DNA of 64,000 nt from Marisa cornuarietis (GCA_004794655.1 SMMW01000178.1:124001-188000); one strand, 5' to 3'. Positions 1 through 13,266 are shown, counted from the first letter of the stretch. Made by a program: numbers and translations. Notes: generated from the letters alone by a model not told the origin.

Positions 1-1096
1 AATCAACTGAGATTTAACTTTTTGACAAGAAGTAACCGGACAATATTTTTACAACAGGCTCACTCTAGAATCTTAACTTTCTCACTCAGAATTTTACTTG
101 GAATAAAGGGTCCAAAAACTGTTTGTTTATAAGAAACTTTTCTGATTTTGATCCTGTGACAGACCCTGTAATAATTGTTTTACATTGATCACAAATCATT
201 CCTATTAAATTTGTATAAGATATTCTGAAATGTAGTACAACACATTGTCTTCTGCAATGTTTCAACATTTGTGTTTTGGTGATGGTTTTATGCATGAAAT
301 TGCTAGAGGTCATAGTAATTCTCATCAATATCCTCAATATAGATCATCATTAATGTTGTTTCTCATTGTTCACAGATGTAAGAGTCAATAAAAGTGTCGT
401 TATCCTCTTGACAATTACTTCCACGACTAATAAAACAGATTCTCAATGATGATCTGACAGGAGAATAACCTAAACTGCTCTCCTCCTCTCTTTTCTCCGA
501 ATGCAATAAAAAAAGTTTTCTAAACAGTCTTGATTCAGTGTTTCTGTGAGAAGGAATGAAGCACCAAGTTTGTATGAACCTCATCAAAAATCTCCAGCAG
601 TCATCTGCTAATGATTGCTGACAAATTATTTGTTTTCCTCAGGCAGGACATCTTGTCTTCACTGTCTGAATTCTTATTTCTAAACAAGTAAACACAGTCA
701 CTGTCTCTCTCCTGTACATTTGCTATATTACAACATTCTAACTGTATATCGTGAGTTTCATTCTCACCTCAACATCTTAGTCAAGTTCTATTTTCGCTAA
801 CAGTAGCCTTATCACCAGAATAGAAGAAGTCATTTGTGTTTTCATTTATGTTGTTTCTGGTTTTATAATATTTATTTTATAAAGCGGAGTGGAAATGAAA
901 TATGCTATAATATTTTATCAAGCGGATATGAAGTGCAATATTTTCGAGTTGATAATGGTCTGTATCGCTATGTCGGAACTCCTGTCGCCTTAAAAGCAGA
1001 AAATTCGGTGGTTCAGATCTCTGCTCCGAGTAATCTCAGCTTTTTCTTAATTTGACAGATGTTTACATTTGACAGTCTGTATACGTCGGTATTCTA

Positions 1097-1098
<2 letters not shown>
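1..1098. other. AT-rich non-coding sequence, nothing recognised
   Basis: Only short open frames without family resemblance, no splice-bounded exon and no repeat that recurs elsewhere in the window were seen here. Confidence 0.5.

Positions 1099-1173
<75 letters not shown>
1099..1173. repeat. (GT)n microsatellite
   Basis: An uninterrupted GT dinucleotide run of about 75 bp. Open frames crossing it read as alternating Cys-Val and are artefacts. Confidence 0.97.
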
Positions 1174-1175
<2 letters not shown>

Positions 1176-1494
1176 CGTAAAATCATAACCGTGGGACTAA
1201 CACAGGTCAGAGACAAATATACTGGCACTGTCGCACAAACAGTAGCCTCAACATCATGGTGTTCCCTGTCTCAGGCAGGAAAATTGTTTACTGAATGTTT
1301 GAAACTAATTTCTTTAATATTTTTGACAACGACAACATCTTTTTATAGAGACTTATAGAGACTAGCATTTCACTCCCTTGTACTCAGGGTATTTACACAG
1401 GGCTAGGGGTGCACATAGCATGACATGATTAATAACTTGCTCTCTTATACACGCAGGCACGCGAACACGCGCGCACACAATCACAATGACCTGG

Positions 1495-3900
1495 CATAGC
1501 TGAACAATTACAAACACAGACCGGGACAATCTTTGTTTTCATGATAAAGGGTAATAAAAGGGGGGTTATGCCGACCTAAGGCGATATTACAGCAGAGTAG
1601 CCGGCCTTGTAAACAGTTGTCACGTGCAGAGTAAGAACAGCGAGCTCCAGACAAGATCTGAACTCATGACAGCCAACCTTCTCTTTACTGGGAACTGGCG
1701 CTGATTACAAGGCTACCTGACCGCCCATCCATGACAGGCGCAGTTTTGTGGTTTACCTGGGACATGTACGACTCAACAATATTGTTTTGTCTGTCATGAA
1801 CGCTAGAACAAAATTATCCGTGTCACTAATTACAAGCGAATTCCTGCAAAGACTTTGCAAGTCTCTCACGTATAGTTAATTATAAACTAAACTAATGAGG
1901 CTAGAAACAGTTTATTGTTTAGTCAATAATTTTATGGTTCTGCCATATGCTAGCAGATTGAAGGGTATTGTGATACAATAATGAGGAGAATAAACAAATA
2001 TATCATTTCTAATATTCCACAGCCAGTGCCACATGCTGTGTCTTGCAGGTGTTTATGAAGAGAATCACAGGGCGGGGACAGGTCAACAGTTGTGTCACGT
2101 GACCACATGGTGAGCTGAGCTCAGTCAGCAAAGTTACAGACACACTTCTCCCTCCAACAGCAACACATTTTGCTACGTGTTTCTACATGTTCTATACAAG
2201 TTCTACATGTTCTACGCGTTCTACATGATTTTTTAATGGTCTACCTGTTGATAAACGAGAAATGTATTTGGCGCTTTGCTAGTCAAGAAATATTTTGGTC
2301 TGATTTGAAGGAGGAAATAAACAGTTGTGGTGTTGGTGACAAAGATGTCTGTGTTGATGCCACTAGTATCTGACTCCTCGTGTATGTAGATGGTATCGTC
2401 TTAGTGTCAGAACAAGTTGTAGAGTTTCACAGAGAGAGACTACATGCTGGGAACTCAGTACAAAAAGGTCATGTCTGTTAACATGGATAAAACATAAGAG
2501 GTAGTACAATGGTTGTAAACTGGTATTATACATACCTACAAGTTATTTTTCACCGCAGTGAAAAACAAGGATGGAATAATTAGTTTAGCAGATGGAGACA
2601 ACTCATGGCAAAGTAATCTCTGAATTGACTCGCTGTGCTCTCCCTTACTCAGCTGCACATTTTCACGACGAACTACACTCGAGTACAAAGTAAAACAAAG
2701 ACAGGAAAGAAAGAAAAAAATCACAATTTAAACAAATGAACTATACAGAATAATGTAACCGTGTTTTATAAAGAGTGTTACAATGCTTACACTACTTACC
2801 TTCGTGATCTTTTTTTAGAGACTTCTAGTGAAGGTCGATGTTAAACCTAACATCTAACATCTAACATCAAACATCTAACAGCTAACAGCCTGCTCACCAA
2901 AGTCATGTTCTCGTACTGTTAAGTAGAAGAATGTGAAGCAAAATTTTTGTGTAGAGGTTACAGATAGTTATTCATCGTAAATTCATCCCCGTCTAGTGGC
3001 CGCATTCATAAAGAGATCTTACAGTCACTTGTCAAATGGTGGATGAGAAAATTAAAAAGAAGATATTTTTAACGCTCTGTCACAAATTTAACGTCGTCGA
3101 GAATGAAATCCAAAAGTTCCCTTCTTTTAGAATTTCTATTGCACAAAATAGGACATAAAGATCACGTGATTTCTTCGCTTCAGTCCTAAAAAAGAAATTC
3201 TACAAAGGCAGGGTATAGTGTGGTCATATATCGTACACAATCTCTCTATTACTGGTCATTTTGTATCCACATTTCTATAGAATGTAAATGTTTGTGGTAG
3301 TACACTGTACTTCAAGAAAGGTAACAACAGATTGCAATAAAAGTACAGCGTGAACAGTTCATGTTCAAGTTAACCTACAAGTAATCATAATCATGTATAT
3401 TTCTTCTATTCTCGAGTTACACGCCGACAAATCTCGCCATTGACAGAAAATAGTCGACATCTTGACATGAGGATCAGGGTAGTTCACATGTTACCAGCTC
3501 TTCCATTGCCTGAGGCTCAGAGAGCCATTGTCCTGTTTGTGTTGTTTACCTCTTTCTGTGCATCATGATGTCTGTGTGTGTATCGAGAACGAAAGAGATG
3601 GAGTCACCCGGGGTATGGGGTGAAATAGTATCTAGAACTACGTTTAACCAATCATGAGAAAACACATCTGCACCCCAGTAGTCCTTTAAACACTAACTGA
3701 TAAGACACTGAGGCTCCCTGTTGTTTGTTGTCACGTGCCACCTGTGTCCAGACTGTTTTTCCAACATATTTAAATGTTGACTGGGGATCAGACGATAATC
3801 ACCGCCTCCCTGACTTCCTTTCCATTTAGCCAGATGTCACAGGTGGCAAGCAAACAATCATTGTGGTATATTTATGATATGTAAGCCTCGGTGATACATA
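1495..3900. repeat. Left copy of an old degenerate duplication
   Basis: Blocks here recur in the same order and orientation at about 4640-5900. Examples are 'accgggacaat' followed by 'catgataaag' (1520s against 4660s), 'ttctgccatat' (1940 against 4920), 'ctgtgcatcatgatg' against 'ctgtgcatgaagatg' (3556 against 5604), and a shared 'agatgtcaca' stretch (3833 against 5856). Identity is patchy and gapped, so this is an ancient duplication. No intact gene was found in either copy. The part between about 2400 and 3400 holds nothing recognisable. Confidence 0.5.
1520..1735 (-). mobile_element. tRNA-derived SINE, family B (decayed)
   Basis: Read on the minus strand, the segment has a tRNA-like head with a B-box-like gttcagatct (complement near 1655-1666), followed by a body containing 'cttgtaaacag' in complement that is shared with copies near 4650-4860 and 28440-28590. 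Box A is degenerate. Ends and target duplications are not clear. Confidence 0.55.
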
Positions 3901-4208
3901 GCAGTTACCTGGGATCAACTCATTCTTCTTCAATAATTTCGTAAAAGCGCCCATTTTGCTCAGTATTCTACCATCTGCTACAGGTTCTTTCAATCAACTT
4001 TTAAAAAAAGGAAGGACCACTGGCACTGCCTCTTTGATTGCCTTCAGTTTGAAGTTTGATGTTCAGTCAGTAGTTGCTAGCAGCCACAGAGGCCGCTGAC
4101 TATTTTCCCTGCACTCGTTTCCAGAGGGTCCTCCTCTTTCCTGTTGTAATTCTAACCTAAACCTCTCTCATTCTTATCTAAATCTTTCCAATGCAGGCTG
4201 CTTCTGTA

Positions 4209-4213
<5 letters not shown>

Positions 4214-4261
<48 letters not shown>
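4214..4261. repeat. (CT)n microsatellite
   Basis: An uninterrupted CT run in a longer pyrimidine-rich tract. Confidence 0.95.
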
Positions 4262-4264
<3 letters not shown>

Positions 4265-4639
4265 AATCTCTTCTCTTTCTGTCTGCTTCTTTCTCTTTAA
4301 TCTGTCGCTTTTTTTCTTCATTTTCTTTGCTATCATCTCTGCTTTAGCTTCTTTTATTCTCTGAGATGTCAGTAACCTACCCTGTCTGTCTAGAGATTGT
4401 ATTTCATGTTTCGCACGACCACGCGTGGGGTGGAAGGGGGTGCAGGGTAGAGGGAAGAAAGCATCGTCAGCGGTACAAGGTGCCTAGCGCTCTCGCTACA
4501 ATATGTTTCTCTGCCCCATCAATACAGGGAACTATCCTCACATTGCAATAAGACTAAAGGTGATACCCAAATGACCAACACAATAATAAATGAATGTGGC
4601 CACTAGACTGTGGAATGCCAATGTCCGAGAGTGGATGAC

Positions 4640-5900
4640 AACTCAACAAGCACCAACGTAGACCGGGACAATTTTTTTTCTTTTCATGATAAAGAGTTAG
4701 AAGACAGTCGGTGCTTTTCGCCGAGCCGGCAGCATAGGCTACATCAAGGCACAGCAGTCAGCCTTGTAAACAGATGCCACATGCATGTGCTCCAGACGAG
4801 ATTCGATCCCAGGATACCCAATTCCCACTGTGATTCCCTGGATCCCACCCCCTCCACGATAGTAAATTTAAGGTTCTGCAATATCGTTGCTTATGTTTTA
4901 ATACAACAGCATTTTATGCTTCTGCCATATACTGGACGACGAAGGCTATTATAAAACGAAGAAATACAGAGTAGAAAGTAAATAAAGTGAAAAGGCAGTT
5001 CTCCCTGGAAACTGGAAAGTTTTCTTTCCATTTTTTATCTTTTGGACGAACCTTATGGTTTCTTCACGTTTGCTTCTACATGTTTAGAAATGATGAAACA
5101 TCATGGCGCTTTACTATAGTTAAAAACCAAGTTTGGTGTAAAACAGTTTCTTGTTATTTGAGTTTGATCACAGACAACTGTGTTTTGAATTAATTGTCTT
5201 TGTTGAGCAGACCTCACCATGTCACCTCACAACACTTTACCTGATCTACACAACGGCCTCAAACAGTCACATTTCAAGATGTTTATAAAAAACAAAACGA
5301 TTTCCTGCTGTGTAATGAATAAGAGGAGGAAAGAAAAACATGCAATGTGAGAGAGATTGACCAAAGCTGTAAAATCTGTCAGTAGAGGGCGCTCCTTGGT
5401 CACCAACAAGTCAGCATTTAGCTAGGTTCCATGTATTTCATCCGTTCTCAAGATACAGACTTAGTAACATCCCTACATACAGAAAGTCTAAATCGTGACC
5501 TCAAGACAAGCCTCACTAACAGATGCTACCAACTCTTCCCTGTGCCAAAGCCTTCTAACCTTCCACATCTTCAAGGATTAGTCTGTGTTGTTGACCATTT
5601 TCTGTGCATGAAGATGTTTGCATCTCAGACGGAAGGGTTGTTCACGGAGATTTGAGAAAATAGTATTTGTTTCACTTTGTTTACCCTATCATTTGACCCT
5701 AGTAGGTCTTTAAGTGCTAGTCGCTTGAATAGTAAAACTCGCTGTCGCTTGGTTTCATATACCTCCTGTGTTTAAGAGCTGGTGGTTTGCTGCAAGAGTT
5801 TAGCAGCTGGGGGTGTAAATTATCTACACACTTCTCACTCTTTAATCTTTTACTGAGATGTCACAGCTTGTGACAAAATTATTTACCCGGCTATAATTAT
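4640..5900. repeat. Right copy of the old degenerate duplication
   Basis: Counterpart of 1495-3900, shorter because of deletions. Several open frames of 60-114 codons cross it, but none resembles a known protein and none is kept in the left copy, so no gene is called. Confidence 0.5.
4655..4860 (-). mobile_element. tRNA-derived SINE, family B (decayed)
   Basis: The complement of 'gagattcgatccc' (about 4799-4811) gives a good box B (gggatcgaatc), and the adjoining body matches the copy at 1520-1735. Confidence 0.55.
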
Positions 5901-6251
5901 TTGTGAGCTCTGAGCCTCGAAATATATTTGTCTGGCCTGTACTCAATAAATCTCGCAGAAATTCTATTTGCTTGTTTTATCAATTTTTATTTTATAATTG
6001 GAAGTAAAAGTAATGACACTGCCAATATTTTCTTCTTTGGTTTTAAATTTTCTTCTTTTATGTTTTACTTTACAACAGGTTTTTCTTATCATCTTTGTCA
6101 TTATCCTCATCAACATCTCTTGCTGCTTATTACTTCACCTGCAAAAAACAAAAATCAAAATATTTAAGTTAATACACTAGAAGGTGGATGAGACAAAAAA
6201 ATAAAAAGGACGATGATGGTTAAGAAGAGGGGAAAAAGGCCATTTTTTGTT

Positions 6252-6364
<113 letters not shown>

Positions 6365-7018
6365 TCCATTTGTAATGCGCAGGTATCCATTCGGAAGAAT
6401 GCTCATTGCGCAGCAAAAAAATAAATAAATAAATAGATAAACACCAGGAAAGTAAAAAATAAAGTGGGCAATCTTTGCTTTCCCCGTTTTCCCGCAACTT
6501 TCTGGTTCAGCCTGTAAAATATCGGGTTCGCAGGACTGCTGTATTCTGCAGACATGTATGAATCAGACAATCACAGATGGTGGACAAATAAATATTGTTG
6601 ATGAGCCACGAAGGGTTGATGTGTATTAAGTAAAGAATGTTAAAAACAATTTTTTTCTCTGCAAACAGAAATATGAAATGATTATGAGCTTTTTCTTTTA
6701 GTGTTTGAACCTGTGAACAAACTTACGAAGTTTCTTTATAGAGAGATGTACTGGCCTGTAACCATACCAAGCAATGCTATTGAGGCCAGTCTTTACCTTG
6801 TACAGGTGATGGTGGGGACAAAGTGAAAATATTGATCAGTGCGGCAGCCTTTGTCAACAGTCACCTTAACAAGATTTGCTGTCACCTGCTACAGCCCCGC
6901 CTTATTAATTAATTCTTGATGAGTGTCGGAAAATCGTTTGACTTCTTTTATTTTTATTTCCCAGCTTATTACACCTGCTGCCATTTAATGATCACTACGA
7001 CATGTCCTGAACGTCTTC

Positions 7019-7021
<3 letters not shown>

Positions 7022-7081
<60 letters not shown>
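7022..7081. repeat. (CAT)n microsatellite
   Basis: About 20 uninterrupted CAT units. Confidence 0.97.
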
Positions 7082-7260
7082 GGAAGGTGGAATTCACTGC
7101 TCAACACTGACTATAAAACTGTTTTCAACGTCCTCACGTGCGAGACCGAATGATTGTTGTCAGTAGATACTTGGGAGACTAACATCAGTGAGTTCTGTGT
7201 GCACCACATACACCGACACTGTCCTGACTACTCGCCTCTTGGTCAAACTACTCCTCTGTC

Positions 7261-7403
7261 ATATCATCAAGTGCTCGTCTCTCATATCATCAAGTACTCG
7301 TCTCTGATATCATCAAGTGCTCGTCTCTCATATCATCAAGTACTCGTCTCTCATATCATCAAGTGCTCGTCTCTCATATCATCAAGTGCTCGTCTCTCAT
7401 ATC
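7261..7403. repeat. 23-bp minisatellite, six units
   Basis: Six tandem units of atatcatcaagtgctcgtct plus three bases. They alternate at one site (gtgctc or gtactc) and end with a partial unit. Being 23 bp, the array rotates the reading frame each unit. Confidence 0.93.
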
Positions 7404-8640
7404 AAAGCTGCAGTCAGGCCTGACAAGATTGTTGGGGGGGATCAGGGAGGGAAGGTGTACCCGTGTCCGCGGCTGTGGAGTGGGGCCGACCATTGGTCAA
7501 TAACTTTTCCTTTATTTTCTTTTTCTCATAAACAAGTATCTGGGAAAAGAATACTTAAATTTGTTAAATTTGCAACATTCTGTTCCCAGGCCTGATGAAG
7601 TAGTGAGGGTGGGGGGTCGATGGGTAGAGGGGATGGGGGTGAGAGGTTTATGCGACCGATCTGAGGACAATTCTGTGAACAGCGGGAGAGGGGACCCTCC
7701 CCTGGTGATGTAGCCTGCAAGAGAGAAATGTCAACAATGTGTGACTTCTTTTCGTAGTTACTTAAAATGATACAGTGAGACTTTCCACCCTCGTCCTTCT
7801 ACTTTATGACCAGACATACAACTACACTAGTGGATACAGAATCCTTGTGAACAATACATCATGATACAGTATTAGCACCAGTAATACACTTTTATCTCAG
7901 CTGACAAAATACAAAGATTTATTTCATGAACATTTTCAAACTACTTTGGCAAACAGTGAGGCTCCTAAACTTTTCAAAGTGATGTCAGAGGAAGACAAAG
8001 ATCACTAAGTCCTTGTCCAGTCTCTTTACTACTAGTGCCCCCTGGCCGCCAAATGCATGTAAATAGTCGTCCACAGCTGGTGATATTGTCAAGACGATAT
8101 GATATTTACATTCATGTGCCTCTCATCTAGTTATCGCTCGTTTAGTCGCTGTCCAGTCTCTTCGCTACCAGCAAAACCATGCGCATGACATATTGGTGTA
8201 TGTTGTGATCCACAACTTGTGTTACTGAGTAGATGATAGACAGAGATGTCATGAACTTTGTCTTTATGCGCATGCGCAGATCATCCCAAGACGGTCAGTT
8301 TTCCATGACATGGGGGCACAGGACGCAGGCAGCCAAGGACAAACATGTTTGTCTGTCTGTCTGTCTGTCGCTCATGTATCCGTCTCTGTCTGTCCTGTCC
8401 TGTACTCGTCTGTGTCCTGTGTATCCCGTAATGGACGTTACTTGTGAGGCCCTTGAACTTTACCTCGTTATTACGATTCTCTAAATATAAATGTATGTTA
8501 CTGTGAAAAATCAGTTACTGAATTTCGAGTTCTTAGTGTCAATTTTTGTGCCCGTTTGCCTCATTTGTTATGTAAATTGAGAAAACAATTGCTGAGCTCT
8601 TTGTCATGAGATATCTCTAGTGGGTAGGTAACAATCGGCC
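7404..8640. other. Non-coding sequence with inverted copies of a motif from the peptide-gene promoters
   Basis: No gene was recognised. Around 8014-8050 and 8143-8222 the sequence 'gtccagtctcttcgctaccagc' and its near copy resemble the reverse complement of the block at 13552-13640 and 19615-19700 upstream of the peptide genes, including the following 'gatccacaacttgt'. Confidence 0.4.
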
Positions 8641-9725
8641 CACCTAGCGTCTAGAGCAGCTTGTTGACAAGCCTGAGGCCTTTGGCGAGGAAGAAGAGGA
8701 CGTATGTTTTGGTATGGACGCGTAAGTGGCGCGTGGAGCAGACAGCTCTAAGTGCTTTCGCCGGTCAGGTGTGACTGGCCGGCTGGCCAGCGTCAGCAAA
8801 GTCTAGGGAGAGAGAGAAAGACGCCTCGAGGGCACGCTCCTGGTTGCCGCCAGAACACGTAAGGGGGAGGGGGGTTTAGCCACCTGACCGCGACCACCTG
8901 TAGGCGTGACCAGTGGTCAGAGAGACAGATTTCCTCCTGTCGTTGCTACTTGTTGTTGATTGGATGATGAGTGAGTGACCAATCGCATCCCTCGATTGTA
9001 TGTATCTGTCAGAATGTAGAGACAGGAACACACTTCGCTTTTTTTCGGCAAGACGTCAGAGTGGACGGAACAACGGGTCAGCAGCCGAAGCGACTTCAGC
9101 TCTCTAACGCCAGCTACACTTTTGCCTCGGACCAAGTCTTAGCCACGAGGGCAAGACTCGGGAGGAAAGAAGCACCGACAACTGGCCTGAGAGAAGGAGG
9201 CAAGTCAGTGAGAAGGAAAGGGCTACATGACTGTGGCTCGCTCTACCGAGTAGACGTTCAACGTTGAGGCCGCTAGAAGTCGTCGGTTCTCAAGGACTGA
9301 GACCGTCTGTTGGTGGTATTCGTTTGGCGGCTGTACGAGGCATTACAGTCGTCGAAGAAACCACGTGTGCACCCAGGAGTGAAGCAAAGCTCGAATCTGT
9401 GTCGCCGGGGGAAGCAGTCATCGCTCTCTGACGTGGATGGCAGTTCGAGGGAGGAAGACGTCGGACCATCACACATCACTTCGAGGGAAATCGTCAGTGT
9501 GTCGTGGCAGTCAACTGAAGTATTGGACTCACAACAAACCAGCTGTAACAGAGCTAAGTTGGTGCGCTTGCGAGTGTGTATGGTATTTGTAAAGAGAGGC
9601 AACAGCACTGTAACATCAGAAGTACGCTTTAGCACGGATAGTATTGGGACCCCCCTAGACGAGTCCAGTTGATTGTATTTTGTTTGGAAATGCTTTTGTA
9701 ATGAATAAATCTTTTTTTATTGTTA
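8641..9725. other. GC-rich block ending in a poly(A) signal; possible LTR or transcribed unit
   Basis: Base composition is clearly richer in G+C than the surroundings. Two overlapping 120-codon open frames lie on opposite strands (plus 9310-9672, minus 9273-9635), neither with recognisable motifs. An AATAAA lies at 9704-9709, just after the plus frame, followed by a T-rich stretch. A 12-bp inverted repeat (aatcacacgtcg, 9733-9744 and 9810-9821) follows. A solo LTR or a non-coding transcript are both possible. No direct-repeat boundaries were found. Confidence 0.3.
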
Positions 9726-9925
9726 TTGTTAAAATCACACGTCGTTGAGTATTGTGTTTGGGGAAGAGCAGGGGTGGGGCTCGTGAGCCAAGTTGTGTAA
9801 TTGGATGACCGACGTGTGATTATCGTGTTTTCCCCTGCAGTTAATGTTGACGTGGGCGGCTAGTGTTGAGTAACTAGTGCCCACGTGCCCGTTCCCCGGG
9901 GCCAGTATTCACGTTCTGGTCGAGA

Positions 9926-12639
9926 GACCAGGGATACTTCTTCTTATTATTATTCCTTTTCGCCCCCAGTGGAGCATAGGGCTGCAACTACACCACGCCA
10001 GCGAACCCGGTTGTGGGCCTCCCTCCCCAGTTGGGTCCATGTCATTCCAGCTGCCTCCGCCTCGCCGTGGACCGATCTTCTCCAAAGTGGGACTTCTTGC
10101 TTGTTGTTGATCCGCATTACCTCTGTCTTCTTGATGTTGATTGTCAGGCCAGTTGTCGGTGCTTTTTCTGAGAGCCGAGTGAGCTTTGTCTGTGCTTGAT
10201 GTTGCTTGTGGGACAGCAGGCTGATGTCGTCTGCAAAGTCGAGATCCTCAAGTTGCATGGCAAAGGTCCACTGAATGCCTGTGTTGCTGTTAGAGGTTGT
10301 TCTTCTCATGATCCAGTCTATGACGATCAGGAAGATTTTCGGCGAGAGCATGCAACCTTGCCTTACTCCAGTCCTCACTGCAAAGGGGTCCGTCAGCTTC
10401 CCATTGTGGATCACTTGGCATGTCGAGTCCTCATACAGCTGTTGGATGATGGCAATGAACTTTGGTGGAAATCCGTAGTGCTGCATCAACTTCCAGATGG
10501 TCTCTCTGTCTACGGAGTCAAATGCCTTCTCAAAGTCCACAAATGTCATGTATAGTGGGGACTGCCATTCGATGGATTGTTCAATAATGATTCGCAGTGT
10601 AGCAATATGGTCTGTGCATGATCTACCCTGCCGAAAGCCTGCCTGTTCTTGCCGCAGTCTCTTGTCTAGGGCATTCTTCAGTCTGTCCAGCATGATTCTG
10701 GTCAGCACCTTGCTGGGAATGGACAGTAGCATAATCCCACGCCAGTTGCTGCACTGGGTCAGGTCACCTTTCTTGGGTATCTTTACCAGATAGCCAAGTT
10801 TCCAGTCTGCTGGAACTTGCTCCTGCTTCCAAATTTTCTGCAGCAGGGGGTGTAGCATCTCTGCTGCGGCTGTTGGATCCGCCTTGAGTGCCTCTGCAGG
10901 AATGCCATCTGGGCCTGCCAGCTTACCAGTTTTCAGAGACTTGATGGCTTTGATGATTTCTGCCTTGGTTGGTGGGTTGGTGTTCACCTGGAGTTGCTCG
11001 GTGGCTGGGGCAATGTCCAAAATTGTTGCTGGTGGTGGCCGGTTCAGTATTTCTTTAAAATGTTCTGCCCAGCGAGATCTTTGTTCTGCATCCCCAGTAA
11101 TGACACTGCCATTTTTATTCTTTACTGGCCTGCATGCATTGATGTTTTTCCTTCCTGTCAGAGTTCTTGTAATTTCGTATAGTCTTTTCATGTTATTTTG
11201 CCCAGCTGCTTGTTCTGCCTCTTCTGTCATCCTGTGTGCGAACTGTCTCTTGTCGCCTCTTGCACTCTTCTTCACCTCTTGGTTCATCTCCCAGTACTTG
11301 GCTCTGAGCTCTTCTTTTTCCTGCTGGTCTTGACACTGGCTGATCTTCTGCTTCAGCTCTTTCCTTTCCTCTATCTTTTTCCAGGTCCTTATGCTCAGCC
11401 ATTCCTTGTGTTGTTTCTGTTTCTTTCCCAGAACACGTTTGCAGGCGGCCTTCCAGGTCTCCTGTAATCCTGTCCAGTGGTTGGCCACAGTTTCTTCAAA
11501 GAGTCCCTCCAGTGCCTCAAACCTGTTTTTGACTTCACAGTTGAACTCTTCTTGCTTCCTGCGATCTCTAAGAAACTGCATGTTGAATTTGTGGTGTGGT
11601 CTGTCTGATGATTCATGAAAGGTTCTCAGCTTTATCTTCAAAGTTGCTACAAGCAGGTGGTGGTCTGAGGCTGCATCTGCACCACGCCTTACCCTGACAT
11701 CCAGCAGACTTCTTCTAAACTGTCGATTAATGGTGATGTGATCAATCTGGTTTTATGTCTTTCCATCTGGTGAAGTCCAGGTGGTCTTGTGGATGGTTTT
11801 GTGAGGAAAGACTGTGCCTCCGATTACAAGGTCATTAAACAAGCAGAAGTCTGTGAAAAGCTCACCATTCTCATTGCAGTTGCCCACACCGTGCTTTCCC
11901 GTTATGTGTTCTTTGTCCGTGCTTTCATCTCCAACTTTGGCATTCATGTCGCCCATGATGATCTTCAGGTCTCGTTTTGGAGTACGATCAACCAGCGCTT
12001 GTAGGGAGTTGTAAAAGTCCTCCTTCTCCTCTTCTTTTGCTGCGTTGGTAGGTGCATAGCACTGGATGATGGTCATCTTTCTTCCTTTGAAGTTGAACCG
12101 AGCTGACATGAGTCGTGGGGAAACTGGTTCCCATGATATTAGTGCCCTTGCAGCCTCCTGTGTCATCAGTACTGCTACTCCTTGTGAGTGGTCATGGTCA
12201 GGATCTTCATGTCCAGAGTAGATGATAGTCTCCCCTGACGAGAGTCTGGTCTGACCGCTACAATTCCATCTGGTCTCGCACAGGCCAAGGAGCTTGATGC
12301 CATAGTTCTTCATCTCCTGTGCTACCTGAGCTGATTTTCCTCTCTCGTATAGGGTTCTGATGTTCCAGGTCCCTATCCTGGTTTTTGCCTTGGCCGTGAG
12401 AAGATAGGTCGGCGAGCTGACTTCCCGAAGGCTTTCGCCAGCACACGTCATAGGCCCCTCCAAAGAGGGATCTTCCCGTCCAGGCTATCGTTGTGGTAGT
12501 GTTGTAGTTGTAGTTTCTGTAGCAAGGGCTGTTTTACAGGGTGGGGTTGCTAACCCCACGCCCAACCCTCCTCCTTCATCCGGGCTTGGGACCGGCAGGT
12601 TACACGGGGGGTTTCCAGGCCGAGTTGACCAGGGATACT
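9926..12639 (-). mobile_element. Non-LTR retrotransposon (AP-endonuclease/RT type) with 13-bp target-site duplication
   Basis: The element occupies 9939-12626 on the minus strand and is bounded by a perfect direct repeat gaccagggatact at 9926-9938 and 12627-12639, the target-site duplication expected of target-primed reverse transcription. On the minus strand its 3' end is a short (ATA/TAA)-rich tail (complement of 9939-9957). Upstream of the coding part lies a 5' segment with a small hairpin (gtggggtt/aaccccac, about 12542-12560). Its 3' coding end is nearly identical to the fragment at 30.5 kb. At 2.69 kb it is shorter than an intact element because of an internal deletion. The clade is not assigned. 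Confidence 0.88.
9950..12463 (-). pseudogene. LINE ORF2: AP-like endonuclease plus reverse transcriptase, broken
   Basis: The minus strand encodes an APE-type endonuclease (12463-11753) with the GTWNIRTL start motif, the catalytic E in CETRWN, the QCYAPT strand and the MGDMNAK motif. A single in-frame TAA at 11755-11753 follows, then the reading frame continues in phase through an SDHH motif into a reverse transcriptase (11641-9950) with GPDGIPAE, NWRGIMLL, a DFEKAFDSVDR box, GVRQGCMLSP and the catalytic FADD. After the region following FADD the frame jumps straight to the C-terminal part around VHGEAEAAGMTW, so roughly 180 residues normally found in between (seen in part in the 30.5 kb copy) are missing near 10085-10105. 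The stop plus the deletion make it non-autonomous. Confidence 0.9.
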
Positions 12640-13218
12640 GTCACACTCTTTTCTCTGTTAAAGCAAACTTATTAAAATGAGTAATAAAGGACTGAGATTG
12701 TAGTGGATGTTAACCGCCGTGTACCGGTGTGAGTCTTTAAGGGGAAAGAGGGTTGTCAAGTAATACTAAAGACAAAGAACTCTACAAAATTGTGGACTTT
12801 TTATGTTTGTTGTGTATATTACATTACAAAATGAAATGTAGATGTTGACGGTCTTACCAAAAGGCCCTCTGGCCCGGTACCCGAGCTGCACCGGGTAGAC
12901 TGTTGCCTGTCTCTGTCATATCAGGAGGTTTCAGCCTCCACACAATTGCAATATTACAGCCACCTGTCGGATATGATTGATCATGCGAAACTCTAAGGTA
13001 GGTTTACACTGCAAAATCAGATTAATTCACCGACAAACTGAAAGAATGAGTGAGTAACGGACATGGTGGAATGTTGCTGAATTCTCAGCTGTACGGTATT
13101 TTCCTGTCAGTAATTAAACCTACAACCTACAACCTAACCCCACACGCAGACAAGCTGGATGAACTTTTAAAGAGACAAGGGGAAAGTAGGAACGTTTGAA
13201 TTAGACACACATCACAAT

Positions 13219-13266
<48 letters not shown>

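Noticed and set aside
9273..9672. Overlapping 120-codon frames on both strands
   Set aside because: GC-rich sequence with few stop codons and no domain. Opposite-strand openness argues against either being coding.
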